Part shown: positions 35,553 through 42,974 of the stretch, piece by piece | Layout: the number at the start of each line of letters is the position of its first letter | Position numbering within the stretch: position 1 is the stretch's first letter | Origin: DATGMB01 sp035293845 | GTDB taxonomy: Bacteria > Acidobacteriota > Terriglobia > Bryobacterales > Bryobacteraceae | Assembly (NCBI GenBank): GCA_035293845.1 | Contig: DATGMB010000175.1 | Span: forward strand, 1 to 46,378 | DNA length: 46,378 nucleotides | Reading direction: 5' to 3' | Position numbers and translations under genes: made by a program | Notes under the pieces: generated by a model | What the model saw: only the letters and a program-made list of their open reading frames with translations | The model's database searches: none | What the model was told of the DNA's origin: nothing

Positions 35553-35933
35553 TTACGCGGCCTTCGCGGCGCGCCAGCACCACATTCCCGCCGCCCGCAG
35601 CGCCAGGGCGTTCCGCGCGAACCAACCATTGACGCTCGACCAGAACCGGTGCTCGATTCGCAGGACGTGGGTGCCGGGAGTTCCCGCCGCAGCCGTGCCC
35701 CAAACCGCACCGGCACTGAAGAGCCGCAAGCGGCCGGTTCCGGTTCGGGCCGTGAAGCTGTGCGAGTAGCTGCCGTCGAAGTGATTAGGGCTGTACCAGC
35801 CGACCTGAACTTTCAGCAGAGCCGAATAAACGATGGCGCTGGCTTCGGCCCTGTCCGCGGTCACGAAAACGGTGCCCGCGCCAGCTGCCGAGGGCGGCGC
35901 CAAGCGCTGCAAATTCCCGTTCGTTAGTTTCAA
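35553..35933 (-). pseudogene. PEP-CTERM paralogue, internally deleted, sorting signal lost
   Basis: An open frame of 126 codons from a TTG start (35933). The N-terminus matches the intact copies (NLQRLAPPSAAGAG, VFVTADRAEAS, VQVGW) and so does LFSAGAVWGT. After FWSSVNGWF the text jumps to ALALRAAGMWCWRAAKAA, the last residues of the family, so roughly 100 residues including the PEP motif are gone while the frame stays open. It may still be translated and exported, but exosortase could not process it. It lies 33 bases from the start of the interrupted phosphatase gene. Confidence 0.72.
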
Positions 35934-35959
35934 AGCGGAATTCCCCCGAAAAGAGAGAG

Positions 35960-35975
35960 TGTACTGTATAGTACA
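35960..35975. promoter_or_regulatory. Inverted repeat upstream of the truncated PEP-CTERM copy
   Basis: TGTACT-GTAT-AGTACA, 6-base arms, 27 bases upstream of the TTG start at 35933. TTGACA lies just upstream on the minus strand. GTAC-containing sequence recurs upstream of the sister gene at 36786, so it may be a shared regulatory signal. Confidence 0.4.
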
Positions 35976-36090
35976 GTTGTCAAGTCAAGCAGCACGCCGT
36001 GTGAACAGTACTAACGGTTCGCCGGCACGACGCCACGGCTCCCGGATTTATCCGGCTTGGCGGCGCTCCAGCGGCGCTCGCGCGGGGCGA

Positions 36091-36786
36091 TTACGCAGCC
36101 TTGGCTGCCCGCCAGCGGCGCATTCCGGCCGCCCCGAGCGCCAGCGCGGCAAGGCCAGTCAGCGCGAACGTCCCAGGCTCCGGCACGTAACCGGCGGGAA
36201 GCTGCTCATTGGGGGTCGTGTCGTAAGCCCAGCCCTCCACTGTGACCGACGGGCCGTATGCATCCGAGGTACCGTACGCATTGGTGACCGAGCCGCTCAG
36301 CTCGATCCAGCCGTAGCGCGGTCCCGTGCCGGGGTTGAACTCGAACAGCGCGTACTTATTGGTAAAACTGCCGTCGCCGCCAGTGTAATGGAACGTGGCG
36401 GTGCTCGACAGCGACCATTTGCGTTGGTTGATCAGGAGGTAAGGCGCCCCCGTCCGAGTGGTGCCCCAAACCGCGCCGGGGCTAAAGAGCTGCAGGTAGT
36501 TAAGCACGCCACCGGCAAACCGGAGATTGCCAGATCCGTAGGCACTGATTCGGCGGCTAAAAGAGGTGCGGCTCGCCATCCCTTTTATCTGGAACGCAAT
36601 TGAGGATCCGACTGACTGGCGGTAGCGTATCTGGAACCCGTTCGTGGTCCAGCCGACCTGAACATTCATCGGACCGGAGTAGATCGTTCCGGCTTCCGCC
36701 TTGTCTGCGGTCACGAAGACCGCGCCCGCGCCCACGGCCGAGAGCGTCGCCAACCGTTGCAAATTCCTTTTTCTCAGCTTCTTCAA
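36091..36786 (-). CDS. PEP-CTERM sorted surface protein, copy 1
   Basis: A 231-residue secreted protein. Lys/Arg-rich start and signal peptide (LATLSAVGAGAVFVTADKAEA), a beta-rich unrecognised central domain with YGWIELSGSV and VEGWAYDT, and a C-terminal exosortase signal: VPEPGTFALTGLAALALG followed by a hydrophobic stretch and MRRWRAAK. Proteins of this kind are cut near PEP by an exosortase and delivered to the surface or polysaccharide matrix; no exosortase gene is in the window. The TTG start at 36786 is supported by GGAGG nine bases upstream and by the matching TTG-AAA starts of the sister copies. Central function unknown. Confidence 0.85.
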   Translation of the reverse strand: MKKLRKRNLQRLATLSAVGAGAVFVTADKAEAGTIYSGPMNVQVGWTTNGFQIRYRQSVGSSIAFQIKGMASRTSFSRRISAYGSGNLRFAGGVLNYLQLFSPGAVWGTTRTGAPYLLINQRKWSLSSTATFHYTGGDGSFTNKYALFEFNPGTGPRYGWIELSGSVTNAYGTSDAYGPSVTVEGWAYDTTPNEQLPAGYVPEPGTFALTGLAALALGAAGMRRWRAAKAA

Positions 36787-36810
36787 CTGGACGCACCTCC
36801 GAAGTACGGA

Positions 36811-36839
36811 ATTGTACGTTGGTACTGTCTGGGCGTCAA
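36811..36839 (-). promoter_or_regulatory. Promoter of PEP-CTERM copy 1
   Basis: Minus strand: TTGACG (36834-36839), 17-base spacer, TACAAT (36811-36816). Transcription would begin near 36804, with a leader of about 18 bases containing GGAGG (36796-36800) before the TTG start. Confidence 0.65.
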
Positions 36840-36862
36840 GTACTGGATATCTCACCGCCCCG

Positions 36863-36906
36863 CCCGGCCGGCGTTTGAACTGCGCGCGGCTGCGGCGTGG
36901 GCGCGT
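36863..36906. repeat. 44-base intergenic repeat of the PEP-CTERM array, copy 1
   Basis: Begins CCCGGCCGGC and ends GTGGGCGCGT. It matches 37741-37784 at 43 of 44 positions. It sits just after the stop of copy 2 and upstream of copy 1. Confidence 0.8.
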
Positions 36907-36907
36907 A

Positions 36908-37633
36908 CTATTGCCCGGGGTCAGTCAACACTCCGCTAAGCGCTTTTTTGCGCCAACGGCGCATTCCCGCTGCGCCCAGCGCCAGCGCGGCCAAGCCCGT
37001 GGACGCGAACGTGTCCGGCTCCGGCGTGGCGCTGCTGCCGGTATCTCCCGCCACGATGCGGTTGCCGCTCGTGTCGTACGCCCAGCCTTCGATGGTCAGC
37101 AGCGGTCCGTTCGCTGCGGAACTGTCCCTGCCGGCTGTTACGCTATAGCTCAGCTCGACCCACCCGTACAAGGGGTTGGGACCGCTGGATGGCGTGATGG
37201 TGAACAGGGCATAGGAATCGGTGAACGGCTGGTTGCCGAAGGTGGCGTGGAACGTCCCGGCCGTGGTCCAGGTGCGGCCGCCGACCATACCTTTCGGATT
37301 CAGGCTGAAAGCTGCGGGAAAGGCAGAGCCGTTCCCGAAAACCTGCATCCCGTAATACTGACCCAAAACGCTTGCCCGCTGGCCTCGGAAGCGAATCGAC
37401 CGGTAGCCCCGGCTGGATGAGTTTCCCGAAGCGCGCGCAAACACGAGGCTGGCGGATCCCAGTTGGATCGTTTGGTGACTCGCCGCTCCCGGACTGGCGG
37501 ACCAGCCTACCTGAAGGTTCTCGGTCCCCGAATACCAGATCGTTCCCGCCTCGGCTTGATCCGCAGTGAGGAAAGCCGCTCCCGTGCCTACGGCCGAAAG
37601 CGTAACTACGCGCTGCAAGTTTCTTTTTTTCAA
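36908..37633 (-). CDS. PEP-CTERM sorted surface protein, copy 2
   Basis: A 241-residue paralogue of copy 1. Signal peptide VVTLSAVGTGAAFLTADQAEA; central domain with YGWVELSYSV and IEGWAYDTSGNR; sorting signal TPEPDTFASTGLAALALG and MRRWRKK. The C-terminus runs about ten residues past the usual basic tail (ALSGVLTDPGQ), probably a stop codon shifted by a small change. The start is TTG at 37633 (TTG-AAA-AAA), with AGGGA upstream. The centre diverges strongly from copy 1 while both ends stay similar, as if the middle were under diversifying change. Confidence 0.85.
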   Translation of the reverse strand: MKKRNLQRVVTLSAVGTGAAFLTADQAEAGTIWYSGTENLQVGWSASPGAASHQTIQLGSASLVFARASGNSSSRGYRSIRFRGQRASVLGQYYGMQVFGNGSAFPAAFSLNPKGMVGGRTWTTAGTFHATFGNQPFTDSYALFTITPSSGPNPLYGWVELSYSVTAGRDSSAANGPLLTIEGWAYDTSGNRIVAGDTGSSATPEPDTFASTGLAALALGAAGMRRWRKKALSGVLTDPGQ

Positions 37634-37740
37634 AGATTTCCCTGACCAGTCCTGAAGAGTTACTGAAGTACGGATTCAATGTATCAAGCCGTACAAAATA
37701 GAAACAATACCCGTTTGGTTAATTAGTATTGGCCAGATGG

Positions 37741-37784
37741 CCCGGCCGGCGGTTGAACTGCGCGCGGCTGCGGCGTGGGCGCGT
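37741..37784. repeat. 44-base intergenic repeat of the PEP-CTERM array, copy 2
   Basis: One mismatch to 36863-36906. It lies between copies 3 and 2 in the same relative position, suggesting that gene plus intergenic region were duplicated as a unit. Confidence 0.8.
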
Positions 37785-37831
37785 GTCTGGCGCCGGACTT
37801 CCCGAAACCGGCACTGCCTAAGCGAGCGGTT

Positions 37832-38530
37832 TCACTGTCGCGCGGCGCGCCACCGGCGCATCCCTGCCGCGCCGAGCGCCAGCGCGGCGAGGCCCGTGGA
37901 TCCGAACGTGTCCGGCTCCGGGGTCGCGCTGCCCGTATCGCCGGCTTGGATCCGCGCCCCGGTGGTATCGTAAGCCCAGCCCTCGACCGTCAGCAGCGGT
38001 CCGTAGGCAGGGGAATTGCCCGTCGCGCTCGTCGCGCTGTAGCTCAACTCGATCCACCCGTAAAGCGGGTTGGGGCTGTGCAACGGCAGAGTGAAAAACG
38101 CATAGATATTCTGAAACGGCGGGTGACCCGCGAGATGGTGGGCGCCCGAGTGAGTGTTCCAGCCTCGCGCAGCCACGAGGCCCATGGAATTGGCGCTGTA
38201 ATGCACCGGAAAAGCCGAGCCGCGAAGGAAAGTCATCAGCGTTGAGATTCCCGCCACCAGCGGCTTCGCGCCGCTTGCGCTGAAGCGAATCGAGCGGTAG
38301 TGGTAAAAGGGCGCGGGCGTTCGCGTATGCGTGTAGAAGTGAATCGCGGCGGAAGCCAGATTGATGGTTGTCCGGGCAACCGCGCTCGGGCTGGCCGACC
38401 AGCCGACCTGAACATCCAACGGACCGGAGTAAACGATGGTGCCGGCCTCGGCTTTATCGGCGGTCGCGATGACCGCGCCCGCACCGACAGCCGCCAGAGA
38501 CGCGAGTCGCTGCAAGTTCTTCTTTTTCAA
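37832..38530 (-). CDS. PEP-CTERM sorted surface protein, copy 3
   Basis: A 232-residue paralogue, closer to copy 2 than to copy 1. Signal peptide LASLAAVGAGAVIATADKAEA; VQVGWSASP shortly after; YGWIELSYSATSA and VEGWAYDTTGARIQAG; sorting signal TPEPDTFGSTGLAALALG with basic tail MRRWRAARQ. The start is TTG at 38530 (TTG-AAA-AAG). Its leader (CAGTTACTC...CTGGTCGAGGGAA) resembles that of copy 2, so the duplication included the translation signals. It would be the first gene if the array is read as one transcript, though each copy may have its own promoter. Confidence 0.86.
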   Translation of the reverse strand: MKKKNLQRLASLAAVGAGAVIATADKAEAGTIVYSGPLDVQVGWSASPSAVARTTINLASAAIHFYTHTRTPAPFYHYRSIRFSASGAKPLVAGISTLMTFLRGSAFPVHYSANSMGLVAARGWNTHSGAHHLAGHPPFQNIYAFFTLPLHSPNPLYGWIELSYSATSATGNSPAYGPLLTVEGWAYDTTGARIQAGDTGSATPEPDTFGSTGLAALALGAAGMRRWRAARQ

Positions 38531-38626
38531 AGTTCCTTCCCTCGACCAGTAGTGGGAGTAACTGAAGCTGGAGTATTATTGTACTAGAGAATACGGCAAT
38601 CGGCCAGTGTCGCTCGGGCTACTTGG

Positions 38627-40729
38627 TTATAGAACTCGGGCCAGGAAAGCCGCCGCAGCGGAATACGCCCTGATCCACGATTTCCACAGCAGAAAATCGT
38701 GAATTTCATCGGGGAAAACCAGCTCTTCGACCCGCACGTTCCGCCGCCGCAGCGCATCCGCCAGCATTACAGTCTGGTTGAACTGCACGTTGCGGTCGTC
38801 GTCGCCCTGGATCAGCAGTACCGGCGAGCGCCAGCCGTCGAGAAAGGCCATCGGCGAGGAATCGAAGGCCAGCTTGTAGTCCGGCTCGCCCTTGGGAATC
38901 CCCAACTCCGTCGTCCAGTTGTGAACGCCATGCAGGTCCACGCCCGCGCGGTACAAATCCGACGAGCGCGCCAGCGCCATGGCCGTGAGGTAGCCGCCGT
39001 AGGAGCCGCCCCAGGCGCCGATGCGCGCCGGGTCGATCTCGGCACGCGAGCGCAGGTATTCGGCCGCGGCCTTCACGTCGGCGTACTCGCGGCCGCCGGC
39101 GGGTCCATAGCCGAGCGCCTCCCGGAAGTCGAGGCCGTACCCGATGCCGCTGCGGTAGTTCACGGAGAGCACGGCATACCCGCTGTTTGCCAGGTACTGG
39201 TTGAACGCGTAGGCGTTCGAATAATACGTCATGTAATGCCAGCCGAGCAGCATCTGGCGCCGCGATCCGCCGTGGAAAAAGACCACCGCGGGCACGCGGC
39301 CCGCCGCGTGCGGCGGCAGGAAAAGCTGGCCGTGGATTTCGACGCCGTCGGCGGCGCGGAACACCACGGGCTGCGGCGCGACCATGTGGCCGAGCGGAAA
39401 ATCGGCGGGGATCGCGCCGGGGTCGGCCTCAATCGTCCGTCCGCCGATGCTCACTGCGACGCGCATCGGGTGCTGCGCGTCCGAGTGCTCATAAGCGATC
39501 GCGCCCGGAGCCGAAACCCGCACCGGCCGGCATTCGATCCCGCTGCCGGAGGTCACGGCCACGGGCTGGCCGCCCGCCACGCGCACGCGCCACAGATGCC
39601 GCCGGTCGATATCCCCCTGGTTCGACGAAATCATGAGCTCCGTGCCGCCGGGTTCGAGCGCCACATCCTCTACCTCGAACGCGCCCGGCGTCAGGCGCAC
39701 GGCCTCGCCGCCGGCGGCCGGCACGGCGTACACGTGCGTCCAGCCGTCGCCTTCCCAGGGGAACACGATCCGCCCGCCGGCCGCCCAGAACAACTGGCGA
39801 TCGCCGGCGATCTCCCGGAATACGCTGCCCGCACCCGTTCCCGCATGCCAGATTTCGCGGCCCTTGCCGGTCTCCACATCCGCCACGCGGATCGACCACG
39901 GCTCGCCCGCGCGCTCCGGCTTGCGGACCGGCCGCAAGCCGTCCGATGGCACGCGGATGAAGCCAATGCTGCGGCCGTCCGGCGACCACGCCGGGTATTC
40001 GTCGAAATCGGTCGAGGGATCGACATACTGCACGGCATCGGCCGCGACGTCATATACACCGATCAGGCTGTGGTCGCCGCGTCCGCTGACGAAGAGAATT
40101 CGCGAGCCGTCCGGCGACCATGCCGGGGCGCCGCACGAACCGCGCGCCACGAATGCGTGCGCCGCCGGCGATTTGCCGTCAAGCCGCGCCCACCAGATCT
40201 GATTCCCGCGCACGAACGCCACGCGATCGCCCTTGGGCGAGACCGCCGGCTGCGCGCCATCGCCGAGCTTGCGCGGCGCACCGCCGCTCGCCGGGACGAT
40301 CCACACCGCCTGCTGCTCGCCACGCGGATTGTGCGCCGGATTGGGCGCTTCGCCCGCGCGATTGGCGCTGCCGCCGCGCACGTAGAGGACGGCAGAAGCA
40401 TCCGGCGTCCAGGCGAGCGGGCCGATGTCCTGCCCGTCGTCTGCCGTGTATGCCGTTACCGCGCGCCCGCGGTATTCCGGCGGCTCCGCCACCATCACAT
40501 TGCGCACGCCGCGCGCGTTCGAGACCCACGCGATCCTGCCGCCCGACGGCGCGGCCGTGAGATCCGTGGGGAACGGAGCGCTCAAAACCTGTTCGAGCGT
40601 GAACGGGGGCTGCTGGGCAAAGGCGCTCACCGCGGCCAACGCCGCGACAACCGCGAGGCGACCCGGTCCCCGACCCCTGATCCGCGATCCCTGATCCTTA
40701 ATTGACTGTTTCAATTTCCGCCTTGGCAC
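38627..40729 (-). CDS. S9 family (prolyl oligopeptidase-type) peptidase
   Basis: A secreted serine peptidase of about 700 residues. An N-terminal beta-propeller with repeated TolB-like blades (ISPKGDRVAF, PAWSPDGRSI) is followed by an alpha/beta-hydrolase domain. Catalytic Ser lies in WGGSYGGYL (S576), Asp in QGDDDRNV (D645) and His in PDEIHDFL (H677). It cleaves short peptides, probably in the periplasm. The start is uncertain: ATG 40729 overlaps the M28 gene by 32 bases and gives a long basic lead (IKDQGSRIRGRGPGR) coded by G-rich repeats before the signal peptide (LAVVAALAAVSAFA). A later start does not leave a usable signal. Confidence 0.91.
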   Translation of the reverse strand: MPRRKLKQSIKDQGSRIRGRGPGRLAVVAALAAVSAFAQQPPFTLEQVLSAPFPTDLTAAPSGGRIAWVSNARGVRNVMVAEPPEYRGRAVTAYTADDGQDIGPLAWTPDASAVLYVRGGSANRAGEAPNPAHNPRGEQQAVWIVPASGGAPRKLGDGAQPAVSPKGDRVAFVRGNQIWWARLDGKSPAAHAFVARGSCGAPAWSPDGSRILFVSGRGDHSLIGVYDVAADAVQYVDPSTDFDEYPAWSPDGRSIGFIRVPSDGLRPVRKPERAGEPWSIRVADVETGKGREIWHAGTGAGSVFREIAGDRQLFWAAGGRIVFPWEGDGWTHVYAVPAAGGEAVRLTPGAFEVEDVALEPGGTELMISSNQGDIDRRHLWRVRVAGGQPVAVTSGSGIECRPVRVSAPGAIAYEHSDAQHPMRVAVSIGGRTIEADPGAIPADFPLGHMVAPQPVVFRAADGVEIHGQLFLPPHAAGRVPAVVFFHGGSRRQMLLGWHYMTYYSNAYAFNQYLANSGYAVLSVNYRSGIGYGLDFREALGYGPAGGREYADVKAAAEYLRSRAEIDPARIGAWGGSYGGYLTAMALARSSDLYRAGVDLHGVHNWTTELGIPKGEPDYKLAFDSSPMAFLDGWRSPVLLIQGDDDRNVQFNQTVMLADALRRRNVRVEELVFPDEIHDFLLWKSWIRAYSAAAAFLARVL

Positions 40730-42230
40730 GCGGCGGGTACACGTAGGCGCTTACCAGGCTCTCGCTGCCGTCGTTGCCGATGGCTTTGACGCCGAATTTG
40801 ATGTCGTCGATGGAGACATCCGGGAGCTTGAACTGCGTGACCTTGCCGACGTAGACTTCCTTCTCCCAGTATGGCGCATTGGTGGCGCGCATCACCACCG
40901 CGTAACCCTGGATGTCGGCCTCTGAGCCGGCGGGCCGCCATTGCAGCACCGCGTCGTAGCCGCCGCCGCGGGAAATCATCGGCGTGGGGCGCCGCCCGCC
41001 GGCCGCGCCGCGCCCGGTTGTTGCTTCGCCCCGGCCAGCCGCCGCGCTCTCCGCCGGCTGCGTGCCGCCGCGGCCCTCGCCGGCCGGCGCGCCCGCCGCT
41101 CCATTCTGCCCGCGGCCCGCGCCCGGCACGCGCAGAATCGCCGGCGGCCTGGGCGCCAGCGCCAGGCTCGCCGCCACCGCCGCATTGAACTTCGCAACCT
41201 TGGTGGTGTACGGGACGGACATGTTTTCCAGCGTGTCGGTATCGTGGTGCTGGTTGGCGTAGATTTCGTTCGGCGTCGAGACGCGAATCGCGGCGAAACC
41301 TTCCAACTGGAACGGCGTGTGGTCGCCGCCGCGGCCCAGCCGGTCCTGCATGAACACGGTCTCCACCTGGAATGACGGAATGTACCGCTCGCCGATCTCC
41401 TTGGCGTAGCGGGAAAGCTGCTGCGGCAGCGAATCCATGTTGTCATCGCTGAAGATGCTGACGGCGTTGTTGCCGATGCGGCCGTTGCCGGCGCGGTCGG
41501 TGCCAATGATGTCGTTGTTCAGCACCGCTTCGATGACCTGGTTCTCCTTCTTCGCCTTGGCGGCTTCGAGCGTGCTGCCGACGAGCCCCTGCTCTTCGCC
41601 CGCGAACGCGATGAACACCAGCGTTTTGTCGAACTCGTACTGGCTCATCACGCGCGCCAGCTCCATGACCGACGCGGTGCCGCTGCCGTCATCGCAGGCG
41701 CCCGGCGCGGGCAGATTGGCGTTCTTTTCGAATTGCTCGGGCGTCATCTGGGGGCGGTCGCCCACCGGCGGCGCCTCCGAGCCCGGCCCGGCAGCCTGGC
41801 CGGCCGGGCGCGCGCCGAGATTCAGGGAATCGTAATGTGCGGTGATGAGGACCTGCGTCTCCGGCATCTTCGTGCCCGGCAGGACCGCCACCACGTTCCA
41901 CAGATCGACATCTTTGAAGATGCGCTGCCCCTGTTTTTTCACGCGGAATTTATCGAAGCGGACCTGGAGGCGCGGGCTGTAGCTCTTGAATTCGTTGAAG
42001 ATCCATTGCCGCGCGGCGCCGACGCCGTGCACCGGGTCGTCCGGGTTGGACATGGTGTTGCGCGTTCCGAACGAAACCAGCTTTTCCAGGTTGGCTCGGA
42101 TGTGGTCTTCCGAGACACTGTCGATGATCTTCACGACCTTGGGGTTGAGCGACTTCACCTCGGCTCCCGGAAAGGGAATGCAGAGGCACAGCAAAAATGC
42201 AAGCGCGGCGAGCAGGCGGCTGAATTTCAT
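40698..42230 (-). CDS. M28 family zinc aminopeptidase
   Basis: A 510-residue secreted metallopeptidase. Signal peptide MKFSRLLAALAFLLCLCIPFPG. The two-zinc site is complete: H132 (ITAHYDS), D180/D181 (GACDDGSGT), E212/E213 (GEEQGL), D240 (NNDIIGTD) and a His in NQHHDTDT (about 328). A Gly/Ala/Arg-rich linker (about 370-420) leads to a C-terminal fibronectin-like domain (about 425-505, with YDAVLQWRPAG). The family removes N-terminal residues from peptides. It overlaps the S9 gene downstream by 32 bases and probably forms an operon with it. Upstream lies the hairpin repeat at 42305-42392. Confidence 0.92.
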   Translation of the reverse strand: MKFSRLLAALAFLLCLCIPFPGAEVKSLNPKVVKIIDSVSEDHIRANLEKLVSFGTRNTMSNPDDPVHGVGAARQWIFNEFKSYSPRLQVRFDKFRVKKQGQRIFKDVDLWNVVAVLPGTKMPETQVLITAHYDSLNLGARPAGQAAGPGSEAPPVGDRPQMTPEQFEKNANLPAPGACDDGSGTASVMELARVMSQYEFDKTLVFIAFAGEEQGLVGSTLEAAKAKKENQVIEAVLNNDIIGTDRAGNGRIGNNAVSIFSDDNMDSLPQQLSRYAKEIGERYIPSFQVETVFMQDRLGRGGDHTPFQLEGFAAIRVSTPNEIYANQHHDTDTLENMSVPYTTKVAKFNAAVAASLALAPRPPAILRVPGAGRGQNGAAGAPAGEGRGGTQPAESAAAGRGEATTGRGAAGGRRPTPMISRGGGYDAVLQWRPAGSEADIQGYAVVMRATNAPYWEKEVYVGKVTQFKLPDVSIDDIKFGVKAIGNDGSESLVSAYVYPPRAKAEIETVN

Positions 42231-42304
42231 GTGAGAAATAGAATACCAATTCTCAGCTCGCCGGGCTGTCCGCGATTTTGCCGGGTGCGAAGCAGGGCGT
42301 TGCG

Positions 42305-42392
42305 CTACGAAAAACCGCCGAAGCTCGGCGGTCGCGATCTAGGGTGGTCAACAACTTACGCAGAAAAACCGCCGAGCCTCGGCGGTTTTTTC
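42305..42392. repeat. Two-hairpin dispersed repeat, copy B
   Basis: AAAAACCGCC starts at 42310 and again at 42364, 54 bases apart exactly as in copy A. The first stem is ACCGCCGA-AGC-TCGGCGGT; the second is longer, AAAAACCGCCGA-GCC-TCGGCGGTTTTT, 12 pairs, followed by TCGTTT. The linker TCAACAACTTACGCAG is close to that of copy A. The second hairpin would make a good intrinsic terminator on the plus strand, but no plus-strand gene ends just before it. Confidence 0.75.
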
Positions 42393-42598
42393 GTTTGCCG
42401 CACGGGGTTCGCTGCCGGACCCGATCGGCTGCGGAAGGCGGCGCGCGGGGCGAGCGAAAGAGCGGGCCAGTGCGAATGCGCCCGGCTGGACAGGCCCGGC
42501 GCGCGCAGTCCGCGTGGTGCGGGGCCGGCCGGAAGCGGCGGTGCGGCCAGGCCGACACAGAGATCGCGCGATCCGGCGTCACCGGGCAGGGAAGTCCC
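42393..42598. other. Gene-free GC-rich stretch
   Basis: About 200 bases between the hairpin repeat and the stop of the acidic protein gene, the rest of the 368-base gap between that gene and the M28 start. I see no credible frame with a ribosome-binding site, no tRNA-like fold and no clear promoter here. Confidence 0.5.
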
Positions 42599-42928
42599 TT
42601 ACGTGGTCAGCGATTCGTCCGGCACTTCCTCGAAGTCGAGCACCACGCGGCTTTCGACCAGCGCGGCCTTGAACTCGTCCTCGCGGCCTTCGGCGATCTC
42701 GTAGACCCAGGTCTCGGTGCCGATGCCGAGGAAGCCGTTGTCGTTGCTTTCCTCCGAGCCCGAGCCCTCGTTCAGGTCCTCGGCCACACCGATTCCCGCG
42801 GGCTCGATGATCTCGACGAACTCTTCGTCCTCGACTACGCCGTCGGCGGTGGAAACGAGCGAATGCGGGTCGTCGGCCGGCTCGCCTTCGGGGGTAAACC
42901 GCTTGCGGAATGTGACTCTGTATCTCAT
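42599..42928 (-). CDS. Acidic hypothetical protein
   Basis: A 109-residue protein not recognised. It begins MRYRVTFRKRFTPEGEPA, a basic strand, then becomes strongly acidic (VVEDEEFVEIIEPAG, DLNEGSGSEESNDNG) and ends in TWVYEIAEGREDEFKAAL and FEEVPDESLTT. No signal peptide, Cys or transmembrane segment. Two short beta-alpha units around an acidic loop suggest a small soluble domain. ATG 42928 is chosen; a TTG lies one codon upstream. It is divergent from the heptosyltransferase gene with about 46 bases between the starts, so the two may share a control region. Confidence 0.68.
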   Translation of the reverse strand: MRYRVTFRKRFTPEGEPADDPHSLVSTADGVVEDEEFVEIIEPAGIGVAEDLNEGSGSEESNDNGFLGIGTETWVYEIAEGREDEFKAALVESRVVLDFEEVPDESLTT

Positions 42929-42974
42929 CAACCATTCGGCGGCAATTCACTCCCCACTGTTATTCTGGGAACAA

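Noticed and set aside
33387..35927. 846-codon open plus-strand frame opposite the phosphatase gene
   Set aside because: The minus strand shows definite phosphatase, TPR and sulfotransferase motifs. The plus frame is Arg/His-rich noise. The minus-strand lesions do not make the plus strand coding.
38699..40705. 668-codon plus-strand frame opposite the S9 peptidase gene
   Set aside because: Antisense shadow. The minus strand has the complete Ser-Asp-His triad and propeller blades.
42393..42598. Structured non-coding RNA in the GC-rich gap
   Set aside because: Many short GC pairings are possible but there is no defined fold, promoter or conserved element.
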